This document shows positions 33,392-42,722 of a stretch of DNA of 57,023 nucleotides, one piece after another; positions within the stretch are counted from its first letter, which is position 1, and every line of letters starts with the position of its first letter. The position numbers and the translations under genes are program-made. Source of the DNA: JBCCTX01 sp039197765 (lineage in GTDB: Bacteria; Bacteroidota; Bacteroidia; J057); contig JBCCTX010000008.1 in assembly GCA_039197765.1 (NCBI GenBank), forward strand, positions 1 to 57,023. The letters are read 5' to 3'. The notes under the pieces are model-generated. The model did not search any database. It was not told the origin of the DNA and saw only the letters and a list, made by a program, of their open reading frames with translations.

Positions 33392-34933
33392 ATGGCGAAA
33401 GTACAAAAGTATTCCTTAATCTTGTGGGTCCTGGTTTTCGCAGGAGTGGGTCTACATGCTCAGCCCCAAGAAAGCCTATCTAAAGGTGAGGTATGGCCAT
33501 TATTTTCATTGGATACCTTTGATTCTGAACAAACTAAGAGTCGTCAGCGCGTTCCATTTATTGTTTCGGATCAGAAAAGGTGGGATAACTTCTCATTCGA
33601 ATGGGTCGTGGACTGCGACTTGCCCGATACAGTATTCTTTTATGTCAAGGGACTTGCGTGGAACGCAGATCTATACCTCAATGGTCAGTTTATCTCTTCA
33701 ATGGACAATCCCCTTGATGCTTGGGTGGTCCCCCTTTCAATTCTCTGGATTCAGGAAGGAAAAAATACCCTCACTCTAACTTGCAGGTATTCTACGTATT
33801 TCCCCAATTATCCCAAGCCATTTTTAGGCTTATTACAACCTATCCAAATTTATGAACATCCGCCAGATGAGGATCAGCCCAAGTCCTCAAGATATATTGC
33901 CTCAAACGATTCTGTATGGGTTTGGGCTCCTTATTTTGGAGAAGCGGGCTTCACTTTTGAGAAAGAGACTGCCCAGAAAGAGTTATTTCACATGAAGCGC
34001 ACGGCCTTGCGGCATATATACTTTCCTTTTCCTCCTCCTGCAGAGCAAGTATCTTTAGCCCTAGCATGGGGATTCCTTCCAGTTGATTCCTTAAAAGAAG
34101 GGACCTATGTTGCCATGCTGAATACCTATCCCTATGAGCCAGTTGGATTTTCATTCCCCCTGAGCTTCTGGTTGGATGAAGGGGGGAGAAGGACATCCCA
34201 CTATGGTCAATTTCTTTCTTGGGTTCCTAAAGACTACCCGACCCTTCCCCTGAATCCGGGTGTGGGGACGGTATTCATTCTTTTATTTCCCTTCCTTGCC
34301 TTACTCGGCGTAAAATTTATCAATCCCAATTTTTACTACTCCCTGGAAAGGATCTTTAGTAAGCCAGATAAATACATCGATACACTTAATGACAGTTCCT
34401 CTGGGAGTGGAGGATTTGCATTTGTCGTAATTCTTATCAATCAGCTTGCCTTTAGTATTCTCCTCTTCCTCTTTGTCTACTATATCTATAGAAGCCATTC
34501 CTGGGAAACTATGACCTTGCTTAGAGAAAGAAGCCTTCTTACCCGGTTTTTCTATCCAATCGAGAATGTTCACACCATTTTTTGGCGATCGTTCTTGATC
34601 GTAGCGGGCAGTTTTTTGTTCAAGTATCTATTTTTAGGAATTCTAGGGAGTATCTTTTCTATTAGAAATTTGGTTTCTGGAACCATAAACCTGGATATCA
34701 TCGGGAATTTCCCCTATCTACAAGGGCTCTCTATCCCTCTGTTGTTACTCCTTTTATATCCTGAAGATCAGAGAATTCTGTGGGGGCTATTTCTCTTTTT
34801 AGGGGCAATTATTTTTTTTCGAAAAATGTATACCTATTTCTACGGCCTTGAACGATTATTCAACTTTTCATCGGGGGTAAAAATTTTATATATTTGCGCC
34901 TTCAATATTTTACCGTATATCATCTGGTTTTGA
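33392..34933 (+). CDS. DUF4271 membrane protein with extracytoplasmic sugar-binding-like domain
   Basis: A protein of 513 residues. A signal peptide (about 1-24) leads to a beta-rich domain; the stretch LAWNADLYLNGQFISSMDNP resembles the galactose-binding-like fold of glycoside hydrolase 2 families. From about residue 300 there are some seven membrane helices with the DUF4271 style (RSFLIVAGSFLFKYLFLGILGSIF, FRKMYTYFYGLERLFNFSSGVKILYICAFNILPYIIW). DUF4271 genes commonly neighbour hemD in Bacteroidota, as here. Function unknown. Confidence 0.78.
   Translation: MAKVQKYSLILWVLVFAGVGLHAQPQESLSKGEVWPLFSLDTFDSEQTKSRQRVPFIVSDQKRWDNFSFEWVVDCDLPDTVFFYVKGLAWNADLYLNGQFISSMDNPLDAWVVPLSILWIQEGKNTLTLTCRYSTYFPNYPKPFLGLLQPIQIYEHPPDEDQPKSSRYIASNDSVWVWAPYFGEAGFTFEKETAQKELFHMKRTALRHIYFPFPPPAEQVSLALAWGFLPVDSLKEGTYVAMLNTYPYEPVGFSFPLSFWLDEGGRRTSHYGQFLSWVPKDYPTLPLNPGVGTVFILLFPFLALLGVKFINPNFYYSLERIFSKPDKYIDTLNDSSSGSGGFAFVVILINQLAFSILLFLFVYYIYRSHSWETMTLLRERSLLTRFFYPIENVHTIFWRSFLIVAGSFLFKYLFLGILGSIFSIRNLVSGTINLDIIGNFPYLQGLSIPLLLLLLYPEDQRILWGLFLFLGAIIFFRKMYTYFYGLERLFNFSSGVKILYICAFNILPYIIWF
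33404..33411 (-). promoter_or_regulatory. -7 box of rsmE inside the DUF4271 coding region
   Basis: TACTTTTG on the minus strand, 34 bases before the rsmE ATG and within the first codons of the divergent gene. Confidence 0.4.
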
Positions 34934-34945
34934 AACCCAACGTGT

Positions 34946-35860
34946 ATGGAGGTAAGGATCGGGACGCGGAACAGTCAACTTGCTTTGTGGCAGACTCATC
35001 AGGTAAAAGGTCTACTTGAGGCACAAGGAATCAAAACAACAATTGAGGAGATTCAGTCTGAAGGTGATCGCAATCAAACAGATGCTTTGTATGCCATGGG
35101 ATCGGTAGGGGTTTTCACTAGGGCATTAGATGAAGCCCTCCTATCGGATAAGATTGATATCGCTGTCCACAGTGCGAAAGATATCCCTTCTTCTATTCCA
35201 GAAGAACTGGAAATTGTGGCTTTTCTAAAGCGGGAAAACCCTCGAGAAGTACTCTTGGGTGCGAGCAAGGAGGTTCAACTTGAGAATTTTTCTCGTCCGT
35301 GGTCCATAGGTACTTCTTCTGTAAGGCGGAAGGCTCAATTGGCATTTTTTGCTCCCCATATTCAAGTGAAAGACATCCGCGGTAACCTCAATACCCGCTT
35401 AAAAAAGCTCCAAAATGGGGAGTATGATGGAATTTTACTGGCATATGCAGGGGTAAAGCGAATGGGATGGGAGCATCTCATCACTCAGAAACTCAACGTC
35501 CAGTCCTTTGTGCCAGCTGTAGGGCAAGGCGCAGTCGCTGTTGTCGCAAAAAGGTCCTATGACTCCTTTGATAAAGTCAGATCCCTGTTAAATCATAAGC
35601 CGACCGACTGGGCTATTCGAGCGGAAAGGAGCTTTCTTCGCACGATGCAAGGGGGATGTCACACGCCGATTTTTGGATTAGCAACTCTGGTACAAGATCA
35701 CCTTTCGCTCACAGGGGGAATTGCAAGTTTAGATGGTAAGCGCATGGTAAAAAAGACTATGGAGGGCTCTGCAACACAAGGTGCGGAGCTTGGAAAGCAA
35801 TTGGCAAGAGAAGTTTTGGAAGAAATTCAGATTAATCCACTTGAAATTCATGAGTACTAA
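34946..35860 (+). CDS. hemC: Porphobilinogen deaminase (hydroxymethylbilane synthase)
   Basis: A protein of 304 residues. It polymerises four porphobilinogens into hydroxymethylbilane. Seen are the N-terminus RIGTRNSQLALWQ, the catalytic AVHSAKDIPS (Asp), SSVRRKAQL, DIRGNLNTRL and the dipyrromethane cofactor Cys238 in GGCHTPIFG. It overlaps hemD by 11 bases and follows the DUF4271 gene by 12. Confidence 0.97.
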   Translation: MEVRIGTRNSQLALWQTHQVKGLLEAQGIKTTIEEIQSEGDRNQTDALYAMGSVGVFTRALDEALLSDKIDIAVHSAKDIPSSIPEELEIVAFLKRENPREVLLGASKEVQLENFSRPWSIGTSSVRRKAQLAFFAPHIQVKDIRGNLNTRLKKLQNGEYDGILLAYAGVKRMGWEHLITQKLNVQSFVPAVGQGAVAVVAKRSYDSFDKVRSLLNHKPTDWAIRAERSFLRTMQGGCHTPIFGLATLVQDHLSLTGGIASLDGKRMVKKTMEGSATQGAELGKQLAREVLEEIQINPLEIHEY

Positions 35861-36605
35861 TAGTTCTGTAAAAACTATATTGATTTCCCAACCTAAACCT
35901 TCGGATACCTCTTCTCCGTATTTTCGACTAGCTGAGAAATGGGAGCTTCAAATTGATTTTCGAAAGTTCATTCAGGTTCAAGGCATTTCCCTTAATGATT
36001 TTAGAAAGCAGGGAATTAATCCATTAGATTTTCCGGCCATTATCTTTACGAGCAAAGTCGCTGTTGATCACTTTTTTGGTCTTTTAGAGGAAATGCGGAT
36101 CGAACTGCCCCCTGAGACCAAATACTTCTGTGTGAGCGAGGCTACTTCTCGTTACTTGCAGAAATACATAACTATAAGGAAGCGGAAGTTATTCGTAGGA
36201 GAGCGAACAGCAATGGACTTAGCTCCCTTTGTCAAGAAGCACAAGAAAGAAAAATACCTATTTCCCTGTAGTAATGTGCATAGAAGGGAACTTCCCAACT
36301 ACATGCGTGAAAACAATATTGACGTTACAGAGTCTGTTATATATGAGACTGTGGCAAGCGATTTGTCTGATTTAGAAAACGTAAATTATGACATGATTTG
36401 CTTTTTCTCTCCTTCTGGAATTAAATCTTTGTACAAAAATTTTCCCAATTTTGTCCAGAATAATACCCGAATAGCTGTTTTTGGTCCTACTACAGCAAAA
36501 GAAGCGGCAAAGCATGGACTTCGTGTGGATGTAGAAGCTCCCAAACCTAAAATCCCTTCCATGACGGCAGCGATTGAGAGCTACCTGAAAAAACATAAGG
36601 AGTAA
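35850..36605 (+). CDS. hemD: Uroporphyrinogen-III synthase
   Basis: A protein of 251 residues from the ATG at 35850, inside the last codons of hemC. The family is poorly conserved. Visible are ILISQPKPSDTSSPYF, IIFTSKVAVDHFF, YLFPCSNVHRRELPNYM and ICFFSPSGIKSLYKNFP followed by IAVFGPTTAKEAAKHGL. It closes and inverts ring D of the linear tetrapyrrole. The overlap with hemC supports the call. Confidence 0.92.
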   Translation: MSTNSSVKTILISQPKPSDTSSPYFRLAEKWELQIDFRKFIQVQGISLNDFRKQGINPLDFPAIIFTSKVAVDHFFGLLEEMRIELPPETKYFCVSEATSRYLQKYITIRKRKLFVGERTAMDLAPFVKKHKKEKYLFPCSNVHRRELPNYMRENNIDVTESVIYETVASDLSDLENVNYDMICFFSPSGIKSLYKNFPNFVQNNTRIAVFGPTTAKEAAKHGLRVDVEAPKPKIPSMTAAIESYLKKHKE

Positions 36606-36691
36606 AGGAGGATTCTGTTATGTGGAATTATTTTGTACTTGAATGTTTAACATAAAATTTTCAAATTACCCCATCAAACACTAGTCTGAGG

Positions 36692-37660
36692 ATGAAAAAG
36701 TATTTGCTGTTGTTGGGAACCTGTTTGCTCCTATTTTCTTCGGCCTCTGGCCAGATATTCATTCAGAATACCCTGTATCCGTATAATCGCTTTGTCTACA
36801 ATCCAGCTGCTGCTGGGGTTTCTGGGCAAACTACGCTTACGCTCATGGGGCGCCTCCAATGGCTGGGTATCGATGGAGCTCCACAACTGTTGACGGCAAG
36901 CTTGGACGCTCCTTTGGATGGAATAGATAGCGGAATAGGGGTGTATATCATCAGAGACGAATTAGGCCCCTTATCTACTACGGGCCTTAATTTTGCATAT
37001 TCTTACAGACTTTCTCTGGGTAAGGGTACACTGAGTGCCGGTGTTTCAGGTGGTATTCTGCAAAAGGCATTAGATGGGGATTTTATCTACAACCTTGACG
37101 GAGGAGAAGATCCCTTGGTTCCCTCAGGTGCTTTTTCTAGTAGCCAAATTGTGCCAGGGCTAGCGGCTGGACTCTATTACAGCCATCCCAATGCAGATGG
37201 AGAAGAGCTGTTTTATGCAGGAATTTCCGGTCAAGATCTTTTAGAGCCCTCTATAGACGATCTGACTCAATCCCCAGGTTTAGGGGCTATTTCGCGTGTA
37301 GCTCGTTCTTTTTATCTGTTGGGAGGGGTAAACCTTCCTGTAGGAAATGATGTCATCCTTCATCCTAGCTTTGCTACGCGTACAGATGGTATCTCTTACC
37401 AAGTAGATGGAAGCTTACACGTTTCAGTGAAATCTTTTTTGCTAGGAGCCTCGTACAGAACTATTAGTAATGAATCAATATCTGGCATTGTTGGTGCAAG
37501 AGTTTCTGACCAATTATTCTTTGCATATGCGTACGATTTTGTGCTCTCTGGACTCAATGCGCAAAACGATCTATCCTCTCATGAACTCATTATTTCTTAC
37601 GCCTTGCAAGGTGGAGGCTCCCTCAAAGCCTATGATGATGTTATCAAAAAGAAGAACTAA
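36692..37660 (+). CDS. PorP/SprF family type IX secretion outer-membrane protein
   Basis: A protein of 322 residues with a signal peptide (cleaved after about residue 20, SASGQ). The PorP/SprF start FIQNTLYPYNRFVYNPAAAG is unmistakable, followed by many short beta-strands of a membrane barrel. Members help place or anchor cargo of the type IX secretion system. Its position directly before gldK mirrors porP-porK-porL-porM-porN loci. Confidence 0.95.
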   Translation: MKKYLLLLGTCLLLFSSASGQIFIQNTLYPYNRFVYNPAAAGVSGQTTLTLMGRLQWLGIDGAPQLLTASLDAPLDGIDSGIGVYIIRDELGPLSTTGLNFAYSYRLSLGKGTLSAGVSGGILQKALDGDFIYNLDGGEDPLVPSGAFSSSQIVPGLAAGLYYSHPNADGEELFYAGISGQDLLEPSIDDLTQSPGLGAISRVARSFYLLGGVNLPVGNDVILHPSFATRTDGISYQVDGSLHVSVKSFLLGASYRTISNESISGIVGARVSDQLFFAYAYDFVLSGLNAQNDLSSHELIISYALQGGGSLKAYDDVIKKKN

Positions 37661-37790
37661 TTAAACGCGTATGTAAGAAAATCTCTACATTTATTAAACG
37701 TAATAAAACCATTTTCTTTTTGTTTTACATCCTCAATGGAAGTAGAATTAATTTCTCAAAGCGGCACGATTTATGCACAGCGTTGCATAG

Positions 37791-37821
37791 TTGTTTTCTC
37801 AATTCAACCACAATACTTTTG
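37791..37821 (+). promoter_or_regulatory. Promoter of gldK
   Basis: TTG (37791-37793), 20 bases of spacer, then TACTTTTG (37814-37821): the best -33/-7 pair in the window. The predicted start of transcription is less than ten bases before the ATG at 37836, which rules out the upstream TTG codon at 37791 as a start. Confidence 0.65.
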
Positions 37822-37835
37822 AAACCAGCGCAGAT

Positions 37836-38972
37836 ATGAAACGAATAAGTCTTTTCCTCGCCGTCTTGGCCGTACTAGTCCAGGGTTGTGGCCTTTTTGG
37901 CGGCAAGACCACAGGTTCTCGTGGTGAACTCACAGGGGTGTTGGATCGTCCTACCTGGGACTTTTACCGACCCTTAGGAATGGTGAGAATTCCAGCAGGA
38001 AGTTTTCACATTGGGCAAAATGATCAAGATGTTCCAAACTCACAGATTGCCCCTCGTAAGCAAATCACCATTAGTGCCTTCCTAATGGATGAGACAGAAA
38101 TTACAAATAATCAGTATCGTCAATTTCTCTATGCGGTTACTGGACAAGGAACAGATGGAGATTCAGACTTTTACTATGACAACCAAGATAGCGGCGACGA
38201 AGTCGAGCCCTATAACTTGGATCCCAACATGACAGAGGATGATATCACTCCTGATTCTACAGTTTGGACGCGTGATTTTGCTTACGCCTACAACGAACCC
38301 ATGATGGAGTACTACTTCCAGCATTCAGCTTTTGACGATTATCCCGTTGTAGGGATTGATTGGTATGCAGCAAGAGAATTCTGTCGCTGGAGGACCAACC
38401 ACCTCAACTCTTACCGTCAAGGAAGAAAGTTAGAAAAGATACCTAGTTTTCGCCTTCCTTCTGAAGCAGAGTGGGAATATGCTTCTCGCGGAGGATACGA
38501 ACACAAAATATACCCTTGGGAAGGTCCTTACCTTCGTAACTCAAAGGGATGTTTCTTGGCTAATTTCAAGCCTGGAAGAGGAAACTACATAGACGACAAC
38601 TTTACTTATCCCGCTCCTGTCGACAGTTACTTACCCAACGACTATGGCTTGTATAACATGCCAGGTAACGTCTCCGAGTGGTGCCAGGATGACTTTGAAG
38701 AGGCGGCTTATACTTATGTGAACGACCTCAATCCTCGTTACAAAGATCCACGTTATATTGATGATGAAGAGCGCTTCCCTGGATTCGAAGCCACAACAGA
38801 ATTCAGCGTTCCTCCTGTACGTAAGTCCGTAAGGGGAGGATCTTGGAAGGACATCGGATATTTCCTTTCCAATGGTTCTCGTTCCTACGAGTATGCAGAT
38901 ACAGCTAAAGCTTTTATTGGCTTCCGTTGCGTTGTTACAGAAGTGGGATCTTCCGCCTCAAGAAGATATTAA
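37836..38972 (+). CDS. gldK: GldK/PorK gliding-motility lipoprotein
   Basis: A protein of 378 residues from the ATG at 37836, giving a lipoprotein signal with Cys18 (VLVQGC). The rest is a formylglycine-generating-enzyme-like fold: MVRIPAGSFHIGQND, MDETEITNNQYRQFL, PVVGIDWYAAREFCRWR, FRLPSEAEWEYASRGG, MPGNVSEWCQDDF and SVRGGSWKD. GldK forms the periplasmic ring of the type IX secretion system together with GldN; it is not an active enzyme in known systems. Confidence 0.97.
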   Translation: MKRISLFLAVLAVLVQGCGLFGGKTTGSRGELTGVLDRPTWDFYRPLGMVRIPAGSFHIGQNDQDVPNSQIAPRKQITISAFLMDETEITNNQYRQFLYAVTGQGTDGDSDFYYDNQDSGDEVEPYNLDPNMTEDDITPDSTVWTRDFAYAYNEPMMEYYFQHSAFDDYPVVGIDWYAAREFCRWRTNHLNSYRQGRKLEKIPSFRLPSEAEWEYASRGGYEHKIYPWEGPYLRNSKGCFLANFKPGRGNYIDDNFTYPAPVDSYLPNDYGLYNMPGNVSEWCQDDFEEAAYTYVNDLNPRYKDPRYIDDEERFPGFEATTEFSVPPVRKSVRGGSWKDIGYFLSNGSRSYEYADTAKAFIGFRCVVTEVGSSASRRY

Positions 38973-38998
38973 TCCAAACTAAAACGTACTTAAAAACC

Positions 38999-39024
38999 AG
39001 GCTTTTCTGAAAATGGAAAAGCCT
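38999..39024 (+). terminator. Hairpin between gldK and gldL
   Basis: Nine-bp stem AGGCTTTTC/GAAAAGCCT with an eight-base loop, then CTTTCTC. It may reduce read-through from gldK into gldLMN. Confidence 0.6.
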
Positions 39025-39043
39025 CTTTCTCAAACGGTTTTAC

Positions 39044-39051
39044 TATATTTG
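39044..39051 (+). promoter_or_regulatory. -7 box of gldL
   Basis: TATATTTG, a perfect TAnnTTTG, 51 bases before the gldL ATG and just after the hairpin; it suggests gldLMN can be transcribed separately from gldK. No good -33. Confidence 0.45.
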
Positions 39052-39102
39052 TAGTACTTTTCTCAAATTATCAGGCAATTTAAAATTTAAGAAGAACTAA
39101 CA

Positions 39103-39879
39103 ATGGCAAGAAAAAAGAAAGTAAGCTCAGGTGCTCGTCTCCTCAATATGGTCTACGGATTGGGAGCCGCACTTGTAATAGCCGGAGCTTTGTTTAAGAT
39201 TATGCACTGGCCATTTGCAGATTTGATGTTAATTGCGGGTATGGGTACTGAGGTAATCATCTTTATCATCTCAGCTTTTGATACAAGCGCTTTAGGGGCA
39301 GATTACGAGTGGGAAAGGGTATATCCAGCCTTAGCAGAAGAAAATGGTCATGTAGAACCACAGATCGATACATCTTGGACACAGAATTTGAACCAATTGG
39401 ATGGCAATGTATTTGGCGCACTTTCCAATACCTTGGAAGGCCTCAACAACAACGTAAGTCGTTTGTCTGGGGTTGCTGATGCAGCAGGAGCCACCAATGA
39501 TTATGCAATGAAAATCAAAGAAGCTGCTGGTAAAATTGATAACCTCAACCGCAGCTACTCTGTAGCAGTGGATTCTATGAGTGGTTTCGCCAATGCTGCT
39601 TCTGATGCCCGTGCCTATCACGAGCAGGTTCAAAAAATCACCACTAACCTGAGTTCGCTCAATTCTATTTATGAATTGGAACTCCAGGATGCCAAGACTC
39701 ACCTTAAGTCTCTCAACCAATTCTATGCAAGTATGACTCAGGCCATGCAGAACATGTCTGAAGCCAGCAAAGATGCTGAAGCATATAAGCAAGGAATGGC
39801 TGACTTGAACCGCAACCTGAGCCGTCTCAACCGCGTGTACGGCAATATGCTTTCTGCTATGTCCGGAGGCTTACAGTAA
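39103..39879 (+). CDS. gldL: GldL/PorL, motor subunit of gliding and type IX secretion
   Basis: A protein of 258 residues. Two membrane helices lie near the N-terminus (about 15-33 and 38-58; MVYGLGAALVIAGALFKIMHWPFADLMLIAGMGTEVIIFIISAF) and the remainder is a coiled-coil-rich cytoplasmic part (NLNRSYSVAVDSM, LNSIYELELQDAKTHLKSLNQFYASM). GldL and GldM form the proton-powered inner-membrane motor. The typical glutamate in the second helix region (GTEVI) is present. Confidence 0.97.
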   Translation: MARKKKVSSGARLLNMVYGLGAALVIAGALFKIMHWPFADLMLIAGMGTEVIIFIISAFDTSALGADYEWERVYPALAEENGHVEPQIDTSWTQNLNQLDGNVFGALSNTLEGLNNNVSRLSGVADAAGATNDYAMKIKEAAGKIDNLNRSYSVAVDSMSGFANAASDARAYHEQVQKITTNLSSLNSIYELELQDAKTHLKSLNQFYASMTQAMQNMSEASKDAEAYKQGMADLNRNLSRLNRVYGNMLSAMSGGLQ

Positions 39880-39913
39880 GTTGGTACCTATTTTTCACCA
39901 CTAAAGAATCACT

Positions 39914-41590
39914 ATGGCATCTGGAAAATTATCTCCCCGTCAGAAGATGATTAATATGATGTACCTGGTACTTACTGCTCTACTTGCATTGAATGTGAGT
40001 AAGGAGGTACTGGATGCATTCCAAATCATTCGGGGGAAACTGAATAATACGGCTGTGACGGCCAATGCAAATGCGAATAGCGTCGTTGTAAGCATGAAGG
40101 AAACGATTGATGACGAAGTTAATAAGGAAGGTGTAAGGAAAAATATAGGACTTAAAGATACGCTTGACCTTATTCAAAGTAGAACTTCGGAACTAGTGGG
40201 ACTAATCGATAACCATGTTTCTGAACTTGAGAAAATGGGAAGAGTTGATCCCGAAACTGGCGAAATCGAAAGAAAAGACGAGCTAGAACTCAATTATCAA
40301 TATTGGATGGGAGGGAATGACTTAGCCAATGGCGGCCATGGAAATGGTCAGGCTAATGAGCTCCGTCTAAAAATGAATGAATATTTTGCCTTCTTAGCAG
40401 ATATCGAGAGGCGAAACACTAGTCCAGCACAAAGGTCGCAAGTTACCCCCACGGTCCTTGAGGAGAAAATTCCTGGGCAAGATGGGACAGCTAAGCCCTG
40501 GGAGTTGTACAATTTTGATGGCCCCCTTATAGGGAATTTAGCAATCCTTGAGGCATTTAAATCAGATATTTATGAAGAGCGAAAAAAGCTCTTTGATAAA
40601 CTTGGTGAGCGCCTGGGAGTAAGAAAGTTTACAGGAGATAAAGTGGTTGCCATCAATTCACCCGTTTCAACCATCGTACCTGCTGGTCTTCCTTTTGAAA
40701 CGCGTCTTGCTGCTGCGATATCTTCCTCTACCATTAAGCCTAAATACTCTTCTGGAAGTGGAAACATAGAAGTACAAGATGATGGGACGGCGATACTCAA
40801 GATCAACGCAAGTGGTAATTCTATCCCTAAAGGAAAAACGGAAGGTAAGCAAAGTTATACTGCCTCCATCCAGGTTCCAAAGGCCACAGGGGGAATGGAG
40901 ACTATCACGGTAGAAGAGCAGTTCACCGTTCGCAAGCCTTCTGTAGAAATCACTTCTGCAACGGTTCAAAACCTCTATCAAAATTGTGCAAACGACGTGA
41001 ACATACGGGTTCCTGCTTTGGGAGAGTATTACAACCCTAAGGTATCTGCTTCTTCTGCAAATGTTGTAGCAAGTCAGAAGAGTAAAGAGCAGTTTCGAAT
41101 AATCCCTACAGCTAAAAAGTGTGTGGTATCTGTATCTAATGTCCTGAATGGAAAAACCACCAAGGTGGGAGATGTTCCCTACAACGTAATTAAGCCTCCT
41201 AAGCCTACAATTGCAGTAGGCGCAAATGGGAGACAGTTACAGGGCTCTGCGCCTATCAGGAAGGGAAGTAAAATTCAGGTTCGTCTGGTACCTGATGCAG
41301 ACTTTAAGGCTTCCTTACCGAATGATGCGCGTTATCAAGTATCTCAGATACTAGTAAAAGCTAATCTTTCTTTAGGACCTCCTGTAACGGTTAATAAGAT
41401 CAACACGGCAGGCAGGGATGCTACCCAGCCTATGAACGTAGGGCTAGGCTCTCGTGGAAATTCAGCACCAAAAGGGACAGTATTCTATATAGAAATAGAC
41501 GAGATCATCCGTGTAAATTTCCAAGGGAAAAAGATACCTGACAAGCGTTTCTTGAAATCTGAGTTAATGGCTTCATTTAAGGTAGAATAA
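39914..41590 (+). CDS. gldM: GldM/PorM, motor shaft of gliding and type IX secretion
   Basis: A protein of 558 residues, somewhat longer than the roughly 515 of well-studied GldM. One N-terminal membrane helix (MINMMYLVLTALLALNVSKEVLDAF) is followed by periplasmic domains (about 220-558) that reach the GldKN ring. It starts 35 bases after gldL. Motifs GLPFETRLAAAIS and the C-terminal RFLKSELMASFKVE fit the family. Confidence 0.96.
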   Translation: MASGKLSPRQKMINMMYLVLTALLALNVSKEVLDAFQIIRGKLNNTAVTANANANSVVVSMKETIDDEVNKEGVRKNIGLKDTLDLIQSRTSELVGLIDNHVSELEKMGRVDPETGEIERKDELELNYQYWMGGNDLANGGHGNGQANELRLKMNEYFAFLADIERRNTSPAQRSQVTPTVLEEKIPGQDGTAKPWELYNFDGPLIGNLAILEAFKSDIYEERKKLFDKLGERLGVRKFTGDKVVAINSPVSTIVPAGLPFETRLAAAISSSTIKPKYSSGSGNIEVQDDGTAILKINASGNSIPKGKTEGKQSYTASIQVPKATGGMETITVEEQFTVRKPSVEITSATVQNLYQNCANDVNIRVPALGEYYNPKVSASSANVVASQKSKEQFRIIPTAKKCVVSVSNVLNGKTTKVGDVPYNVIKPPKPTIAVGANGRQLQGSAPIRKGSKIQVRLVPDADFKASLPNDARYQVSQILVKANLSLGPPVTVNKINTAGRDATQPMNVGLGSRGNSAPKGTVFYIEIDEIIRVNFQGKKIPDKRFLKSELMASFKVE

Positions 41591-41600
41591 CATCGCAAAC

Positions 41601-42572
41601 ATGAAAAAAATACTGATAATCCTTTTGGTAGGAGTTATGGTTGGGCAGGTATATGCTCAAAATGAAAATCCTGCTGCAGTTGAGACTGAAATGGAGTTGA
41701 CAGAGGAAAAGGATCCCAATGCGATTATTCCTCCTACTCATATGCTCAAAAGACCACGTAAGGAAGATCACTTTTGGCGTCAGCGCGTTGTAAATCGCAT
41801 TGACTTAAGGGAAAAGATCAACGCTCCCTTGGTAGATAAAGAAATGGCTTTTTACAACTCTGATAATAGCCAATTTACTGAGAGAAATGGATTGGTGATG
41901 GCCTTGTTGAATGGCCTCAAAGCCGGGGAATACAATGCATACGATCCCGATAGCTTGACAAAACCTATGAGTTACGAGGATGTGATTCGCAAATTTGGAG
42001 AGTTAGATGGAACTTTGGTAGAGACTGATGAAGATTTGAGCGAGGCAGAAGAAGGATCTGAATTCTTTGACTTTGCTGGAGAAGATGATTTCAGCGTGGA
42101 GGATGAAAGCGATCCTTTCGCAGATGATCCCTTCGCAGAAGATCCATTTGGAGATATGGGAGCAGCTGATTCCGCTTTTTCAGAGCCTTCAGCTTCTGAA
42201 GCGATCGATGACTTTACTTCTTTGGAGACGGTAATCGAGTTCGTTGAAGATAGAATTTTTGATAAAGTTCGCTCAGACATGGTGTACGACATCCAGTACA
42301 TCCAATTGGTCTGGACGGATCTTGGAGGAATGCTACCAGAATCCTATCTCTGTGTTTTCCGCTATGACGAGGTAGTAGGTGCCTTGGAAAAGGCACAGTG
42401 GAAGAATCGCTTCAACGATGCTGAAATGAGAACCCTACGTGAGGTATTCGATTTTCGCATGTTTCACAGCTACATTATCAATGTAGGGGGACAAGGCGTG
42501 CGTCGTTTATCTGAAGCTGAAGAACGCAGACAGAAGCTGGTGGAGTTTGAGCACCACCTCTGGAGTTATTAA
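41601..42572 (+). CDS. gldN: GldN/PorN, periplasmic ring protein
   Basis: A protein of 323 residues with a signal peptide (about 1-20, VYAQ). It has the typical start of the mature part (HMLKRPRKEDHFWRQRVVNRIDLREKIN) and end (FDFRMFHSYIINVGGQGVRRLSEAEERRQKLVEFEHHLWSY). A very acidic insert (DFAGEDDFSVEDESDPFADDPF region, about 155-205) is longer than in most homologues. It ends the gld locus before a strong terminator. Confidence 0.96.
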   Translation: MKKILIILLVGVMVGQVYAQNENPAAVETEMELTEEKDPNAIIPPTHMLKRPRKEDHFWRQRVVNRIDLREKINAPLVDKEMAFYNSDNSQFTERNGLVMALLNGLKAGEYNAYDPDSLTKPMSYEDVIRKFGELDGTLVETDEDLSEAEEGSEFFDFAGEDDFSVEDESDPFADDPFAEDPFGDMGAADSAFSEPSASEAIDDFTSLETVIEFVEDRIFDKVRSDMVYDIQYIQLVWTDLGGMLPESYLCVFRYDEVVGALEKAQWKNRFNDAEMRTLREVFDFRMFHSYIINVGGQGVRRLSEAEERRQKLVEFEHHLWSY

Positions 42573-42610
42573 TGGAAATATATTTATCCCGCTTAGGATA
42601 AAAGATATGG

Positions 42611-42637
42611 AGCCATCCCATTTGGGATGGCTTTTTG
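42611..42637 (+). terminator. Terminator after gldN
   Basis: Nine-bp stem AGCCATCCC/GGGATGGCT with a four-base loop, then TTTT. Confidence 0.88.
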
Positions 42638-42722
42638 TTTTCACTTCTCATGAATGCCAATTGATCCGATTGCACCAAAGGGAAATGTATTTTTCTCTCT
42701 TAATGAATGGATATCTTGCCTA

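Noticed and set aside
37791..37835. TTG start of gldK
   Set aside because: This TTG is better explained as the -33 promoter element, and the later ATG gives a proper lipoprotein signal.
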